From Rhodocollybia butyracea (taxonomy: Eukaryota; Basidiomycota; Agaricomycetes; Agaricales; Omphalotaceae), in NCBI GenBank assembly GCA_015501585.1, contig JADNRY010000339.1, positions 1 to 64,000 of the forward strand: 64,000 bases of DNA, in the 5' to 3' direction. The position numbers and the translations under genes were made by a program. This document shows positions 22,808-33,820 of this stretch, one piece after another. Under the pieces are notes generated by a model. It was given only the letters and a program-made list of their open reading frames with translations. It made no database searches and was not told where the DNA came from. Each line of letters begins with the position of its first letter. Positions within the stretch are counted from its first letter, which is position 1.

Positions 22808-25800
22808 ATGAATGACTTGGATATGGATGCTGGGACCGCTGTCAATCTTCCCTGGGCTGAGGATCAATGGCCATCACTTGGGACGCTGATTCCTGAGAAT
22901 GTCTGTACTCATTAGGCCTTGCTTTGACACAAAATGATGAACAATGGACTGTAATTGTTGATATCTGTACATAGCAAAATTGATCAGATGGATGTGATAT
23001 GTACTTATGGGTGTGAGAACCAACTTCACACCAGTAATAAATAGCCTGGTTGCAAGTTGACTTGCCTTACCCACTCCTCTCCGCCACAACTATCAATGTA
23101 CATCCTGAAGGATGCGCCTATTGTAGAACCACTCCCAGCTGATTTAGAGGAGACAGTGCACAACTGTGTCAAGAGATGGGATGATCTACAAGATCTCCGA
23201 ATGACTTCAAGGCTTGAAAAACAGTGGCGATCTGAATGCATGATCCTTCTGGAAGGGGCGGCCAAGGTCTGCATACGCTATTGTGTAATGGCTTATCATT
23301 GTCATTGTTTTCCCAAGGACAAAGTGGTACAGTGGCTTGACCAGTGCCTACAGATGGGAGGGGAATTGGACCCTCAGGTAGCATTGGCCCATTTTCTCAA
23401 CATTATTCGTCTTCCAGTTTCAAAATGGGATGAGTACCTACAAGCTGCACAGGTTCAGCTTGTGCAAGAGGTTTGCTATTGACAGATTACAGACTGTACT
23501 ACTGAGGCTCAGTAATCCTAGGGAACTCGGTATCAGTGCACTCCACAAAACAGTGAACCTGTTTCGCCACACTCATCCGAACTGCTTCAAGAACTAGATC
23601 TTGAACTAGATTTCAAAGAGGGCAGAAAACCTAAAATATTGAAGGATCTCTCCAATGTGTTAGCTTCTGTCCTAATGAAAAGATGGACGGATACCTTGAC
23701 AAAAGTCTTCTTGGAAGAAGTATGTATTTGCTCATAGTCTCCGCCTGTTACCTGTCACTTTATACTATTGAACTCATTATATAAAGGTACCAAACTGCAT
23801 TGAACAAGATATAGCCAAGGGACTGTGGCTGGAAACCTTAGAAGAAATGAAGGGGATACCAGAGTCAAGATACCAGAGTAGCAAGTGGCAGAATACTTTC
23901 AAGGTCTGTAACATATTATGAACTGCCAATGCTCTATTGCCTAAATAAAATATTAGGGGTCTGAGCTTGCCCAAGCAATAAACAAGATCACTTCTCCAAA
24001 TTATCTAGTAAAGCATGCTTGTCATCGGAAGAAAAATGTGCCACGATACAGGATAGTATGGGTGGGGTATTATGCCCTTGGTGAAGTATTGGGTCTTTTA
24101 CAGGAACGCTGGACACCTAAAGAAACAGTAAAGCAGTGGGAGGCAACAAGCAAGAAAGATAACTTTCAACAAAAAGTGAGAAAATGATGTTCTAAGTGGC
24201 AATTCTAAATTGACTTTTAGAAAATCCCCGGTGTTAATTATACGCTGCTGAAAAATGATCACAATCCTTCCAAGCTGGTACAAACTATATTCTCATTTGA
24301 AAATCTAGTGCCTTTGGAAGCCTTCCCTACCCAAGTATACCTACTGCTCTCAGCTGAGAACTTTACGCAGGCTTGGAACCGGACAATTGCTCCTGGCTTG
24401 GATGAATACCACTTTGATGTGAGAATATTCTGTATCTTTCTTTGGCAACACTTAAATATACCGAGTGAAGCTTGAAGGTATTAGCCCAGAGACCCAATTT
24501 GATCAAATCCGAAGGTGGCTCAGAAGCACGCAAGGCCGTCAGGACCTTGCTCGAATCAAATTGCGCTTAACTGAGCCATTCCAAACTATCTTGGATTGTA
24601 CTGTGGAGTACTTTGAGTTTGTGCAGAAAATTCAAATCAAAGTGTGGGACTTTCGTCTGCACAAGGTTGCCAACCTTATTTATGGACAGCTCAAATGGGT
24701 TAAATAACTATATACAGGATGAGTTTGAGTCCATGTTCCAAGATGGAAAAACATGGACTCCTGGCCTATGCAAACACTGTTTTAATGAACCACCAATTAA
24801 TCAATGTGTCCAGGATAAACTCACCACATTTCTGACATGGGAAGAAGTAAAATGCAAGTACCCAGAGTTTGACTTGGAGGGTGCAGGTATCAGCTGTGCT
24901 CCGAGGGGCCACCGGGTAATGCCAGTTCCGGTAAGGTTTCTCTGTTCTTTGTTCTAAAAGGGAAACATTGAATACATCAGCAGCCTCCTCAAATTCACAA
25001 CAAAGATGGAAGTATCAAGGAACACAAACCTATTACCAATATATACCACCCAATAGATGATCTGCATCTCATGATTATTGAAGCCAACCAAGAAATTATT
25101 AATCGATGCGGTCGGCATATTGTTCGACTCATTGATAGCCAGACAAACCAGCTTGTAAGTAATATGAATACTCTATGTTCCACCATTCTCAATATGAACA
25201 AATTCTACATGGCAGCATGATTTTATCTACTTTAATGCCTTCCCTGTGGACATATTGGACAGTATGGTTACTAACAATGAAAAAGACAGTGGGGTGAAAG
25301 CATTAAACAGGGAGAGGTCAGAAAAAATGCTTTATTGGAGCAGAGGGGATATGGTAAGTATTGGCAGTAGGATACCAAAAGGAGGAGCTAAAGGTACCTC
25401 CTATGATACTTATCGTGGAATGGTGGCCACAAGCAAGGAGACTATCTGCCTCCTTTTTGATCATGCAAGGGATTCCTTGGCAATTCTTGAATCCGCCCGT
25501 TCTGTGGACTCCACACTGGTCTCGAAACTCAAAGAGGTCTCTAAAGAATGCAACCGCCTGGGAATCAGTGGTGCTAATATTTATCGTTGCCAAAATTATC
25601 AAGCTCCAGTTCACAATGAGATTGATGCTTCGCAGGGACTCTGTGCTCAACTTTGGCATAAAGGCAAAGATGAATGGTTGGAGTGGGGATTCTTTAATCT
25701 GCAGTTGGGTTATTTGATCAAAACACAATCAAACACTTTATGGTCAGTTTGCAAAGTTACTGTGTGTCTTGTTGCCATACTCTGATTGCTACCCTTTTAA

Positions 25801-26173
25801 GGTCCTTTGACTCCTCCCATATGCATGGAACAAATCTCCCCAGTCAAGAGTCCCTCATCACCAGTAATCAGTGGCATTGGAATGAATCTTCAGATAATGA
25901 AGAAGATATGGAAATAGTAAATGAGCTGGAGGAAGGTGAAGTTGCTGACAGTACTGAAGGTATCAAATTCTCTCTGGTGAGCCTTGTACTGGGCTAATGT
26001 AAGTTTAAAAAACAGTATACCAATTGCAAGGTGGTAAAGACCCAAGAGATATTACACGTGTCACTGGAAGCATTGGTATTCATGTGACAAGCACTTCTCG
26101 CAATGTGAAGGCTGCCAATAGAAATGCTGGAGTAAGAACTAGAGGAGAGGCGCGCCGGAAATACTATTCCTGA
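22808..26173 (+). CDS. multi-exon cargo protein with C-terminal TET/JBP-like 2OG-Fe(II) oxygenase domain
   Basis: It starts MNDLDMDAGTAVNLPWAEDQ and ends RGEARRKYYS before TGA at 26171. Many short introns. The first two thirds are helical and unrecognised. The C-terminal domain (about 25246-25860) carries YRCQNYQAPVHNEIDAS (HxE/D-type metal site, where relatives have H-T-D-K-D-A-S), EWGFFNLQLGYLIKTQSNTL and WSFDSSHMHGTNLP (distal metal His). This is the layout of the basidiomycete TET/JBP-type oxygenase family that often travels with transposons. An acidic tail (SSDNEEDMEIVNELEEGEV) and basic end follow. Oxidation of modified bases in DNA is the family's known chemistry; activity here is inferred. 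It converges on the next gene with 16 bp between stops. Confidence 0.58.
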
Positions 26174-26189
26174 TGCTACACTGTATGTA

Positions 26190-29100
26190 TTATATAAGAA
26201 ATGATCTGGCAGCATGTATCTTGTTCCTAAGTGTAGGAATGGCTTGAAACATATCTACCATAGTGTAGCGTATAGACATAGGCCATGTCTGGGAATTTCT
26301 GTTTGAAAGCTGCTGAGCAGATAGTCGATAGGGATACCAAAGCCTGTAAGAGGCTTGTAGGTCAGGGGTAGCTAATCCACTGTCAACCAGCTCCTGTAAT
26401 TCCTCGAATATGGTATGGAGTTGATGGAGGCGAGGTCTTTTATTAGAAAACGTCCCAGGGTTGATATCCATCCAGGAATAGATATTGGCAAGGGTGAGGG
26501 TCATTCCATTATGCATGGTAACCACTTTATCCATCTGACTGGTAGATATGTCAAATCCAAACCCCATGCAATGGCTTCTACTCCAGTTGCAAAGAGAAGA
26601 AACTTGCGCACCCGGAAAGCCATGTCTTCAGCTACAGCCACGCGCTCATCTTCAGAGATCAAACAATCAAACTCTGGATGCTGAATGTGGCCCTTGCCTC
26701 TGACCCAGCGAAAAAAAAGTCTCTGCCATTTTGCAGCCAAGTCATGTTCTTCATCAGAAGCAGCAGTAGGGAGGACCCACTTGATGCAGTTGGCGGCTTC
26801 CAAAGCGGCGCCATCTTCAGCCAAGCAGCTGGTCAAGAGTGGGAAAAGTGATTTTGAATGGGATCCAAAGATTTTAAGGAGTGAATAAGAGGAGCCCAGA
26901 CGTATATCAAATCCATGTTGAAAGGCAGTGACAAGGGGATGGTCTTCAAAGGTCGTGACTCCAATAGGAAGCCCCAAAGCAACCCGAGTAATGATCTGGT
27001 AGCGAATCTGCGCACGGTCCTCAGTGGGCAAGCTATTATAATCTTGATAAAATGTGGCATGCTAGAAAACAACCTTTGAGCATGGAAGAACTGAATCACA
27101 GAGGGTGAAGAGAAATGCCTAACCTCCTGGACTAAGTAGACTTCAATGAGCTGTTTTACAGTCTCATTGTCAGGCAATACCCAACCAGTGGCCTCAGTTG
27201 GCCAGATTTCAGCTGCGGATGATGCTGAGGAATGAAACTGAGACAGAAAAGTGACATCATCCACATCACATGATTGACCTGTGCAGGCAACAAAGAAGGA
27301 TGGAGTGATAAAGTCGGGGAGGTATCTCAGATGGATAAGAATCAGGCCAGTCAGTGTACCATATGCTTTGACTGTGGCTGTCATCTTGGCTGATGCCATT
27401 TTGTCAAGTGCCAATGACTTCAAGCCACTTGCAATGTCAGTCCAAATGATACTATCATGTTTCATGATATGCATGGCTGCGGATAAAAATGCTCGGGTAA
27501 TTCCAACCCTTCCCCCACACCACTGGAAGGTTATAGTTAGGGCAAGACAGCCAGCAAGAAAATACTGCGTACAGTTTAACCTTGATCTTGCAGCCAAAAT
27601 ACTGAAGCCCTACAGGGAGGTCTACTTGAACAGCTCGGTTTGAAGCAAGAGGGTACCCGTGAAAACTAATGAGCTCTTTAATAAAAGAAGCAGCGGCAAC
27701 ATCTGCAGAGGGAAGATCTGAGACCACAGAGATAGTATGGCCAGGTGTTAATGGGAGTAGAAGGCTCCTTAACTCGGCAGTAGTGGTAGGATTGTTGGTA
27801 GGCCTGCAGTCACTCATGATGTTGTCCAAGAGATCCAAACGGCGTCGAGCCTGAGGGCGCGGATTAGGCTAAGAGATATGTAAAAAAAAAAACAAATCAA
27901 AAAATCCAAAAGAGATGTCATACCAAAGGGCTGACTGAGCGAACGGGTCTAGTATTCCTAGGAGGAATAGGAGGTGCATTACCAGGAGCAGTGGAAGGTC
28001 CAGCCTCGGAAGATGAATGTTGCTGGGCGGAAGCTTGAGCTTGGTCCTGTACACATAAAATTTGAGAGAAAGACTTGGTATAAATAGAAAAACACACACC
28101 ATAAGAGACAGGTCAATTGCCCTTTGGATATTTTCTGCCTCTTCACTGTCTCCATCATCAATGTCTAGAGCGCCAGGCTGTGTAAAGCTGACTGAAGTGG
28201 AAGGAAGCAAAAAACCACTGGAAAGCGGAAGGTCACTAGCGCCTAAGACAGGAATGGCACTTTGCCTTGAGGACAATGATTCAACATCCATAGTACTAGG
28301 AGCTGTGGTACTTCCATTGACTCGTGGAATAGGATAATGCAATGGATGAGAAGGTACCACCGGACACTCTCGGAAACATGTAAAATTATCTGTATCTTTT
28401 TCTGTATCAGAGTCTTCATCTTCTTGAGGGAGCTCAGCCCATTTAGGGTCATGAAGAAAAGGCGTTACAAGCTTGAAGCCAGCACAAAAGTGCCGCTGCC
28501 AGTTGATTGGTCCAGAAGCGGGAGCTTATTAGATTTTGTGAGATAAATGGGAAAAGGAAAGAGAAAGAATGACACACTGATAAAAATTGTCCTCTCCTCA
28601 AATCCATGTTCAGATTTAGTCTTATCGAGGTAAGGAAGGAGAGTTGGAGCCTCCCACCAGTCAGTGGCAAAGGCTTGGCGCAAGAGAGGATAAGCACGTG
28701 GGTGTCTCTTTTCTGAACCCTTGATCTTGCTAGGCTTTATGTTGGACTGAGCTACCACCCATAATAGAGTAGTTTGTGAAGTAGGTAAACGTGGAGGGAG
28801 AGTGATTTCCATGGCAGCAAGCTGCGATGTAATGGAATGGTCAACAGTATCACGTGTCTCCATACCAGTTGAGCCAGCCGGCACAAGGACTGTCCATACC
28901 AGTCCCTGAGCCTCAAGAGCCTCCACAAGCAGGTGGACATTGGGAATGCGGATTCGTATGCCACTTGCAAGTGGGCGCCATTCAAGTGTGGGATCAGGTA
29001 CAAGGTCTGTCTAGTATGAGTTGAACGCTGATAAGAATTATTGAGATACAATGAATATTCAATGAACATACATCACATGGTTCAGGGATAAAAACAATAC

Positions 29101-29788
29101 GGAGATTGAGCGGGACTGCACCACGCCTGTTACTGCCGGCAGTACTGGGGTAGGCAGACCTTGCAACGTTGTGGTTGCTTGCTTTGCCCTTTTTTGGAAG
29201 TGCACTCATGGTATGAGCAACACGGCGAGAGTTGGTACTGGGGAGAGCAGCCCGGGTGGCATTTATGGCGCCAGGGCCTTGCCAGACCACAGCGGAAGCT
29301 CCTCGCTGGGTTGAAGCAGAGTTCAGGAAAAGAGGAGATGGACTGGGGGACCTGTACAAGATATGAGACATATGTAGTGTACTTGAAGTTCAAAAAAGTA
29401 ATTGACTCAATGTTGTAATGAGCTTGGTATATGGCTCCACACCGGGTTCCTCCTGCAATGGTCCTGTAGCAAGCAGTGTGCCGCGTGACAGCACTCCAGT
29501 CACACTACCACACAAAGTTAGAGGTTTAGAAATTAATAGAGATATTTCATCATTTACCAGAGCTAAAAATCCACTACAACCAGTGGCAGGGCAAGAGCCC
29601 TTGGCAGGCAAAGTCCTGGGAGCTGGATCTTCAGTGTGGTGCTCCTTGGCATGGTCACAGACACAGAGATCAGTCTTCACAGAGAAAATTAGTACACAGG
29701 AGATGGTCAAAGGATTGCCACTGACATTAGGCCCTTGAACCAAGTACTCTGCACAGGGAAGTGAGTTGGAACATTGTGTGCAAGGCAT
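26190..29788 (-). CDS. zinc-binding, UIM and HECT-like ubiquitin-system protein
   Basis: ATG at 29788. The N-terminus is Cys/His-rich (MPCTQCSNSLPCAEY, LCVCDHAKEHHTED, GSCPATGCSGF), then a Ser/Ala-rich linker (SALPKKGKASNHNVA). A central globular part follows, then a ubiquitin-interacting motif (SEEAENIQRAIDLSL, about 28120). The C-terminal ~600 residues contain GVGGRVGITRAFLSAAMHIM and RKFLLFATGVEAI, resembling the D-x-G-G-x-x-x-E-F and F-L-x-F-x-T-G segments of HECT ligases. I do not find a clear catalytic Cys of LPTAxTC type, so it may be inactive or divergent. Several short introns; exon limits approximate. HECT-like genes also sit beside this integrase type in animal elements, as I recall. 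Confidence 0.55.
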
Positions 29789-30358
29789 TTTTGATAAATG
29801 GTGAAAGAGCAAAAGAGCGGGATTTGGAATTGAAAAAAAGAGTATCAAGGAAAAAGGCGCTTGTGGATCAAGTGATCAGGCCAAATATATGACATCACTG
29901 ATAAGTGAGCGGTTCCTAGTACCGGATATTGAGCGCTAAGTAACAGTTTGGTTCTTATTGACAGAACTTGAAAATGTAGGAATCCTGGAAATCCAAAAAT
30001 CCAGAGTGAAGCGCAGAAATCTTAAGAATGGTGCGCAAAAGAATTCAGATCATGCGTGAAAATTGGAGACCTGGGAAAATCATGAAATTGTTGGCATGAC
30101 AGAATGATATGCCTACCGTGATCATGATCATGATTGAGAAATCAAATTATTGGGCTACCCAATGGAATTTTCGGGACTGATCACAGAATTATCATGCATC
30201 AGTACTGGATCATGGTCACATAATCTGCCTTTTTGTGGATACCTGAGAATGGATCGTGATCATGGTGCAAAACTCAAAATTTGACAGTGATCATGCTACA
30301 AAAATGATAATGCATGCCCAATCATGGTCCAAGAATGTCTATCAAGGACCACCAGCTT
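29789..30358. repeat. right subterminal zone with GATCATGATC motifs
   Basis: Upstream of the HECT-like gene and inside the right TIR. CGTGATCATGATCATGATTG lies at about 30117-30136, with several further ATCATGATC/GATCATGGT copies to 30340. It probably combines the gene promoter with transposase-binding sites. No ORF of note. Confidence 0.6.
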
Positions 30359-30392
30359 GATAATTTATTTTTGTCCAACAAGGACACCCATA
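30359..30392 (-). repeat. right terminal inverted repeat of the giant transposon
   Basis: Read on the minus strand it starts TATGGGTGTCCTTGTTGGAC. It is followed on the plus strand by the duplicated target TTAATG. Confidence 0.9.
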
Positions 30393-30414
30393 TTAATGAT
30401 GCATCGATACATAC

Positions 30415-31521
30415 AATAAAGCCTTCTCCATATTTGCCTGCAAGCCCAGTTTATCATTACTATGTTGAACGTCAAAGTCGGCTCCAAATCTAAAATGACA
30501 CAACATGAGCACCAGTGATAGTTTGTAAGAAAGCACTTGTTCATACGCCAAATCACCCATAAAATCGAACCTTGCATTCTGAATTAGTATTTCTCTCCGA
30601 CCTGTCTGCTGCATACAAGATATTCACTTACAGGAACAGGTTGATACTTCGAGCAACATCCAATACTCCGTAACCTCCACCGGCAGCACACTGTTTTTCT
30701 AGCTCACCCATGAAAACCTCAACGTTACGAATCCAAATCTCCCTATAATCACTCAAAGGTTCATCGGCAAATGCTCTGTTCCAAGTTTTTCGTAGTTGAG
30801 CGTGGTGTGATAGATCCCGGGTATTTATTAGATTGAAGCTGCCGGGGTTTTTCTTGGGAGTGATCCTACCTTCCCAGACTGGTTCAATGAGAACGCTGCA
30901 TTGTGAGTTGCATTTTATACGCATCTCCGTTAATCCAACTTACGGGGACCCTTAGGCATGCCTTGCGCACCGATGATGAAGGGTAAAAGATCTTTGTCCC
31001 CAACTGATATTTCATTCGGCCTGCAACACGACATCTGTCAGTTCCGTGGGACAGCTTGACTCGGAGTATTCTTAACTCACCGACTCGAACAATTGAACCG
31101 TACTGTTCATGTAACTTCTTATAATATTGCGGCAGCTTCCCATCCAATGACATCCAAACCGTCCACAATTTTGAAACTTTAGCAATAGTAGGTCCAGGGT
31201 ATCGAGCAAGTGGGTGAAAAGGCGACAGCCGATACAGAGTAATTGAAAGTAGAACAAGAGCATAGAAACTGGGATATGCTATGAGGACTGCATAAACGGG
31301 CGAAGCGACGTGATGGCTTAGGATGAAAGTCGGCAAGGCTGGGATCCCCAAAACCGCAAGATAGATGGGTGCAAAAGACGCCGGTTCGTGAGTCTTGAAC
31401 CAAAGATGAGTGGCCTGTGTTTGGTTTTTAGTTGTTGTATATATATGGTATTCAGGAATTTGAAGCTCACAATTGCAGCCGTCGCAAGCAAAAGAAATGA
31501 GTCTGCTGGTGCTCCGAGCAT
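30415..31521 (-). CDS. cytochrome P450 monooxygenase, 5' half
   Basis: ATG at 31521 (MLGAPADSFLLLATAAI) is chosen because, after a 56-nt intron (31415-31470), it gives a hydrophobic N-terminal anchor followed by RYPGPTIAKVSKLWTVWMS and EQYGSIVRVG, the usual P450 start. Later exons give GAQGMPKGP joined to LWEGRI (acceptor inside ACCAG), TRDLSHHAQLRKTWNRAF and FDFMGDLAYE. The last exon ends at 30415 and a GTATGT donor follows at 30414. Joining to 9051 keeps the frame. Two oddities: the junction after RVG reads one base short of the expected P-N-E frame, and the exon after GDLAYE is unclear. The gene may be decaying. Confidence 0.85.
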
Positions 31522-31779
31522 GTGGAAGTTTGAACAACGGATTCATTGCATAGTAGGCGCGAGAAGTATGCAAGGGCGCTTGATAATTTCTATTCGCCCA
31601 TGACAAGGCCCGTGACAGTATTTTCCGACTGCGTTTCCTCGGAGTTCTTCGGTGAACTTTAACTTTATGATGCCAACTTACTCCGAGTCTGGAACGATGT
31701 TCGATGTCCGTGTGACTTGATAAGTAAGTAATCTAACCTCAGCGTACCCGAGTGTACACAATTTTTATCACTACTTATG

Positions 31780-32960
31780 CTGAAAATTTATCTTCCAAAA
31801 CGTATACATGGGAGTCGCTCAATCTTCCCATATTGGATACACTAATTCTCGAAAGCTTAGCTGAGTGTTCACTCAAAATGTTCGAGCCTGAAAGTCCTAT
31901 GCTCCGTATTTTCCATGCACGAGACATGTACTGTTAGTGGGACCAAGGCTTAAACTTTCCCTTACCCTCGCCCAGAACAATATTGCACGACTTGGAGTAT
32001 TGTCCCAACCTTCGTCGACTCTCTATCATGATGATCAGCTGGCTTACGAAAGGGCAGAATACACCCTCCCTGACTTCTGTCGGAGCTAGCACACTGTGAC
32101 ACGCTTTCTGTAACACTAAAGAGTGAAGGGACCGAGCTCTCGACCGAAAATAACTTCCTTACATCTGTCCTTCCTTCCCTTACAACAACGCACTTGACAA
32201 ATCTGGCGCTTGAACAATGCTTTCAGTAGGACAAAATGCCACCGTTCTAATGCCACCGTTCTACAGCATACACCCTTTCCTCACACGTTTGGGCTGTGTT
32301 AAAAATTGACTACCTCATACGGACTTATACAGATTATGGACTTATGGACTACTTAATATAGCTAAATCAGTTTTCATTACTTACTATAGCATCCTGGGCC
32401 GAAGTAAAACTCTATCGCTGTTCCCTTCGTTCCAGGTATGTACAAAAAGGACTTGTACTATTGAATACTGAATAAATCGCTGTTCCTTTCGTTCCAGACT
32501 TGCTCAAGATTTAATAGGCTGCTCGCCATATGTCCTCTCTCCGAAAACCAAAGCCCAGTCCGATGTAGAACTAGTGGCCATCTTGAAGCAATATGTTGCC
32601 CTTGAAGCACTTCACATTGATGATTTTCATCCCCATGAACCATCCATCACGAACGCTTTCATCGAAAGCCTCCACACCTGGAAACAAAGCTCAATTCAAA
32701 TATCTCTACATCCTATCGCCAGGTCTCTTCGTTCCTTGACGCTGGCTGTCAAATCTATCGACCTTGATCCAGCTGTCTTCATAGACAGGATATTGTCGCA
32801 TTAGATTCCAAATCTTGATATGGCAAAAAGTCTTGGGATTTGAGTCGATGGTGTTGTTTCTGCCTCAGGAGATAACAGAATGTGTATCGACCTCTTTTGC
32901 CTTACGAAAAGGCTGGGATGATGATCGTGGTAATGCCACAGAATATATACTCTGAAAGTC
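31780..32960 (+). pseudogene. F-box/LRR gene relic
   Basis: Two blocks match the intact F-box gene at 33821 in order: TYTWESLNLPILDTLILESL and MFEPESPMLRIFHARDM (31785-31935), then VAILKQYVALEALHIDDFHP to LHPIARSLRSLTLAVKS (32570-32800) and YRPLLPYEKAGMMIVV (32882-32930). The N-terminal F-box is missing and stops and frame changes interrupt it, so it is a truncated, decayed paralog. Confidence 0.8.
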
Positions 32961-33458
32961 TGCGTTTAACCTGCTTGGTGTACTTATATACAATCCAACC
33001 GCATTTTGGGCTCATGCTGCTGAAACCGCATGCAGCTTGGTTGCTACCCACTCAAGACTCCACTGCTGTCTTTCTCCCTTGTTAGATCTCATCCGGGTTC
33101 CCTGAGAAACGGGGGAGGCTGGGCCCAAGATTTCGAGGTACTTACTTCAAACCAGGCCGCAGGACTATGATTAATATACCTAAGCCTTTGTACGCTGATT
33201 CCAAAAGCAAGTCCACCCAGAGTATAGCTAGTAAGTAGCCAATGCCGAGAATGTGCGAGACCTCGAATCCGAAGTGATTGGCTTCATATGTTGTAAAAAG
33301 TAACAGTGGAATATCACTTGGAAATTCAACAAATTCGGTGAAAGCCCTCGGAATGTTAATGATAACTTATAGTCAACGTTCCGAGCTGAAGCTTCAAGTT
33401 GACAATAAACGCCACACTGCATTGGTGTACTTAGATGCTTAAATGGGTTCGCGGCCAG

Positions 33459-33646
33459 TGGCGGTGTACACTGCCAGACTGTCCTTTAAAATAGAACAAT
33501 AACCCGTACTAGGCTAAAGCAGTCCACTCTGGGAGTTATCGCTGAAGTTAAACAAGAAACTACTTAACGAGGTTTCTTGTTTAGCAACGACAGCCTCTTA
33601 AGGGCTTGGTTACGAGGTTACAGTAACCGCTATATGTACACCGCCA
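33459..33646. mobile_element. small inverted-repeat (MITE/foldback-like) element
   Basis: The ends TGGCGGTGTACA (33459-33470) and TGTACACCGCCA (33635-33646) are exact 12-bp inverted repeats. Inside is a second perfect 12-bp inverted pair, TAAACAAGAAAC (33549-33560) and GTTTCTTGTTTA (33572-33583). No coding capacity. No clear target duplication. hAT-like ends (CAGTGGCGG) are possible. Confidence 0.6.
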
Positions 33647-33738
33647 GGCTAAAAGCTAAAAACAATAAACACAAGAGTATTTAACGCTTTCGCTGCAGTG
33701 ACAATGGCTTATCCTGGACCCAAAAACAAACCTTTAAG

Positions 33739-33800
33739 GTAAGTGGCGAGTAGTCCTTAATATTCAGCGTGTAGTCAAGGCGTTAACTGTTACACTCCAG
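33739..33800 (+). other. 5'UTR intron of the F-box gene
   Basis: CTTTAAG|GTAAGTGG ... TTACACTCCAG|ATAAGG lies just upstream of the ATG at 33821. The minus-strand paralog has the matching intron at 41867-41921 (GTGAGTG ... CACTCCAAACAG) with shared interior (ATTCAGCG). Confidence 0.65.
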
Positions 33801-33820
33801 ATAAGGGCCTGAAAACCATC

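Larger units (their letters stand above)
9106..30392. mobile_element. giant (21,287 bp) TIR DNA transposon, IS3EU-like, with JmjC, TET/JBP-like and HECT-like cargo
   Basis: The ends are imperfect 34-bp inverted repeats (28/34 matches) centred on GTGTCCTTGTTGGACA. A 6-bp direct repeat TTAATG lies immediately outside each end (9100-9105 and 30393-30398). Removing the interval plus one repeat leaves a normal-size P450 intron (GTATGT ... CTAAG ... TTTCTAG) between in-frame exons, which independently proves the boundaries. Inside are a DDE integrase gene and three multi-exon genes, with a satellite array in the middle and GATC-rich subterminal zones. DDE integrase plus a 6-bp duplication and TA-pyrimidine-type end (right end reads TAT) fit the IS3EU superfamily as I recall it; this class assignment is inference. 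Confidence 0.88.

Noticed and set aside
9106..30392. Starship or Polinton/Maverick identity for the giant element
   Set aside because: No DUF3435-type tyrosine recombinase at an edge, and no DNA polymerase B, packaging ATPase, protease or capsid genes; TIRs with a 6-bp duplication and an IS3-like integrase fit better.
31241..31606. Longer P450 start (MSWANRNYQ... at 31606)
   Set aside because: Runs through the 56-nt intron in the wrong frame and lacks a membrane anchor; the ATG at 31521 gives the standard N-terminus.
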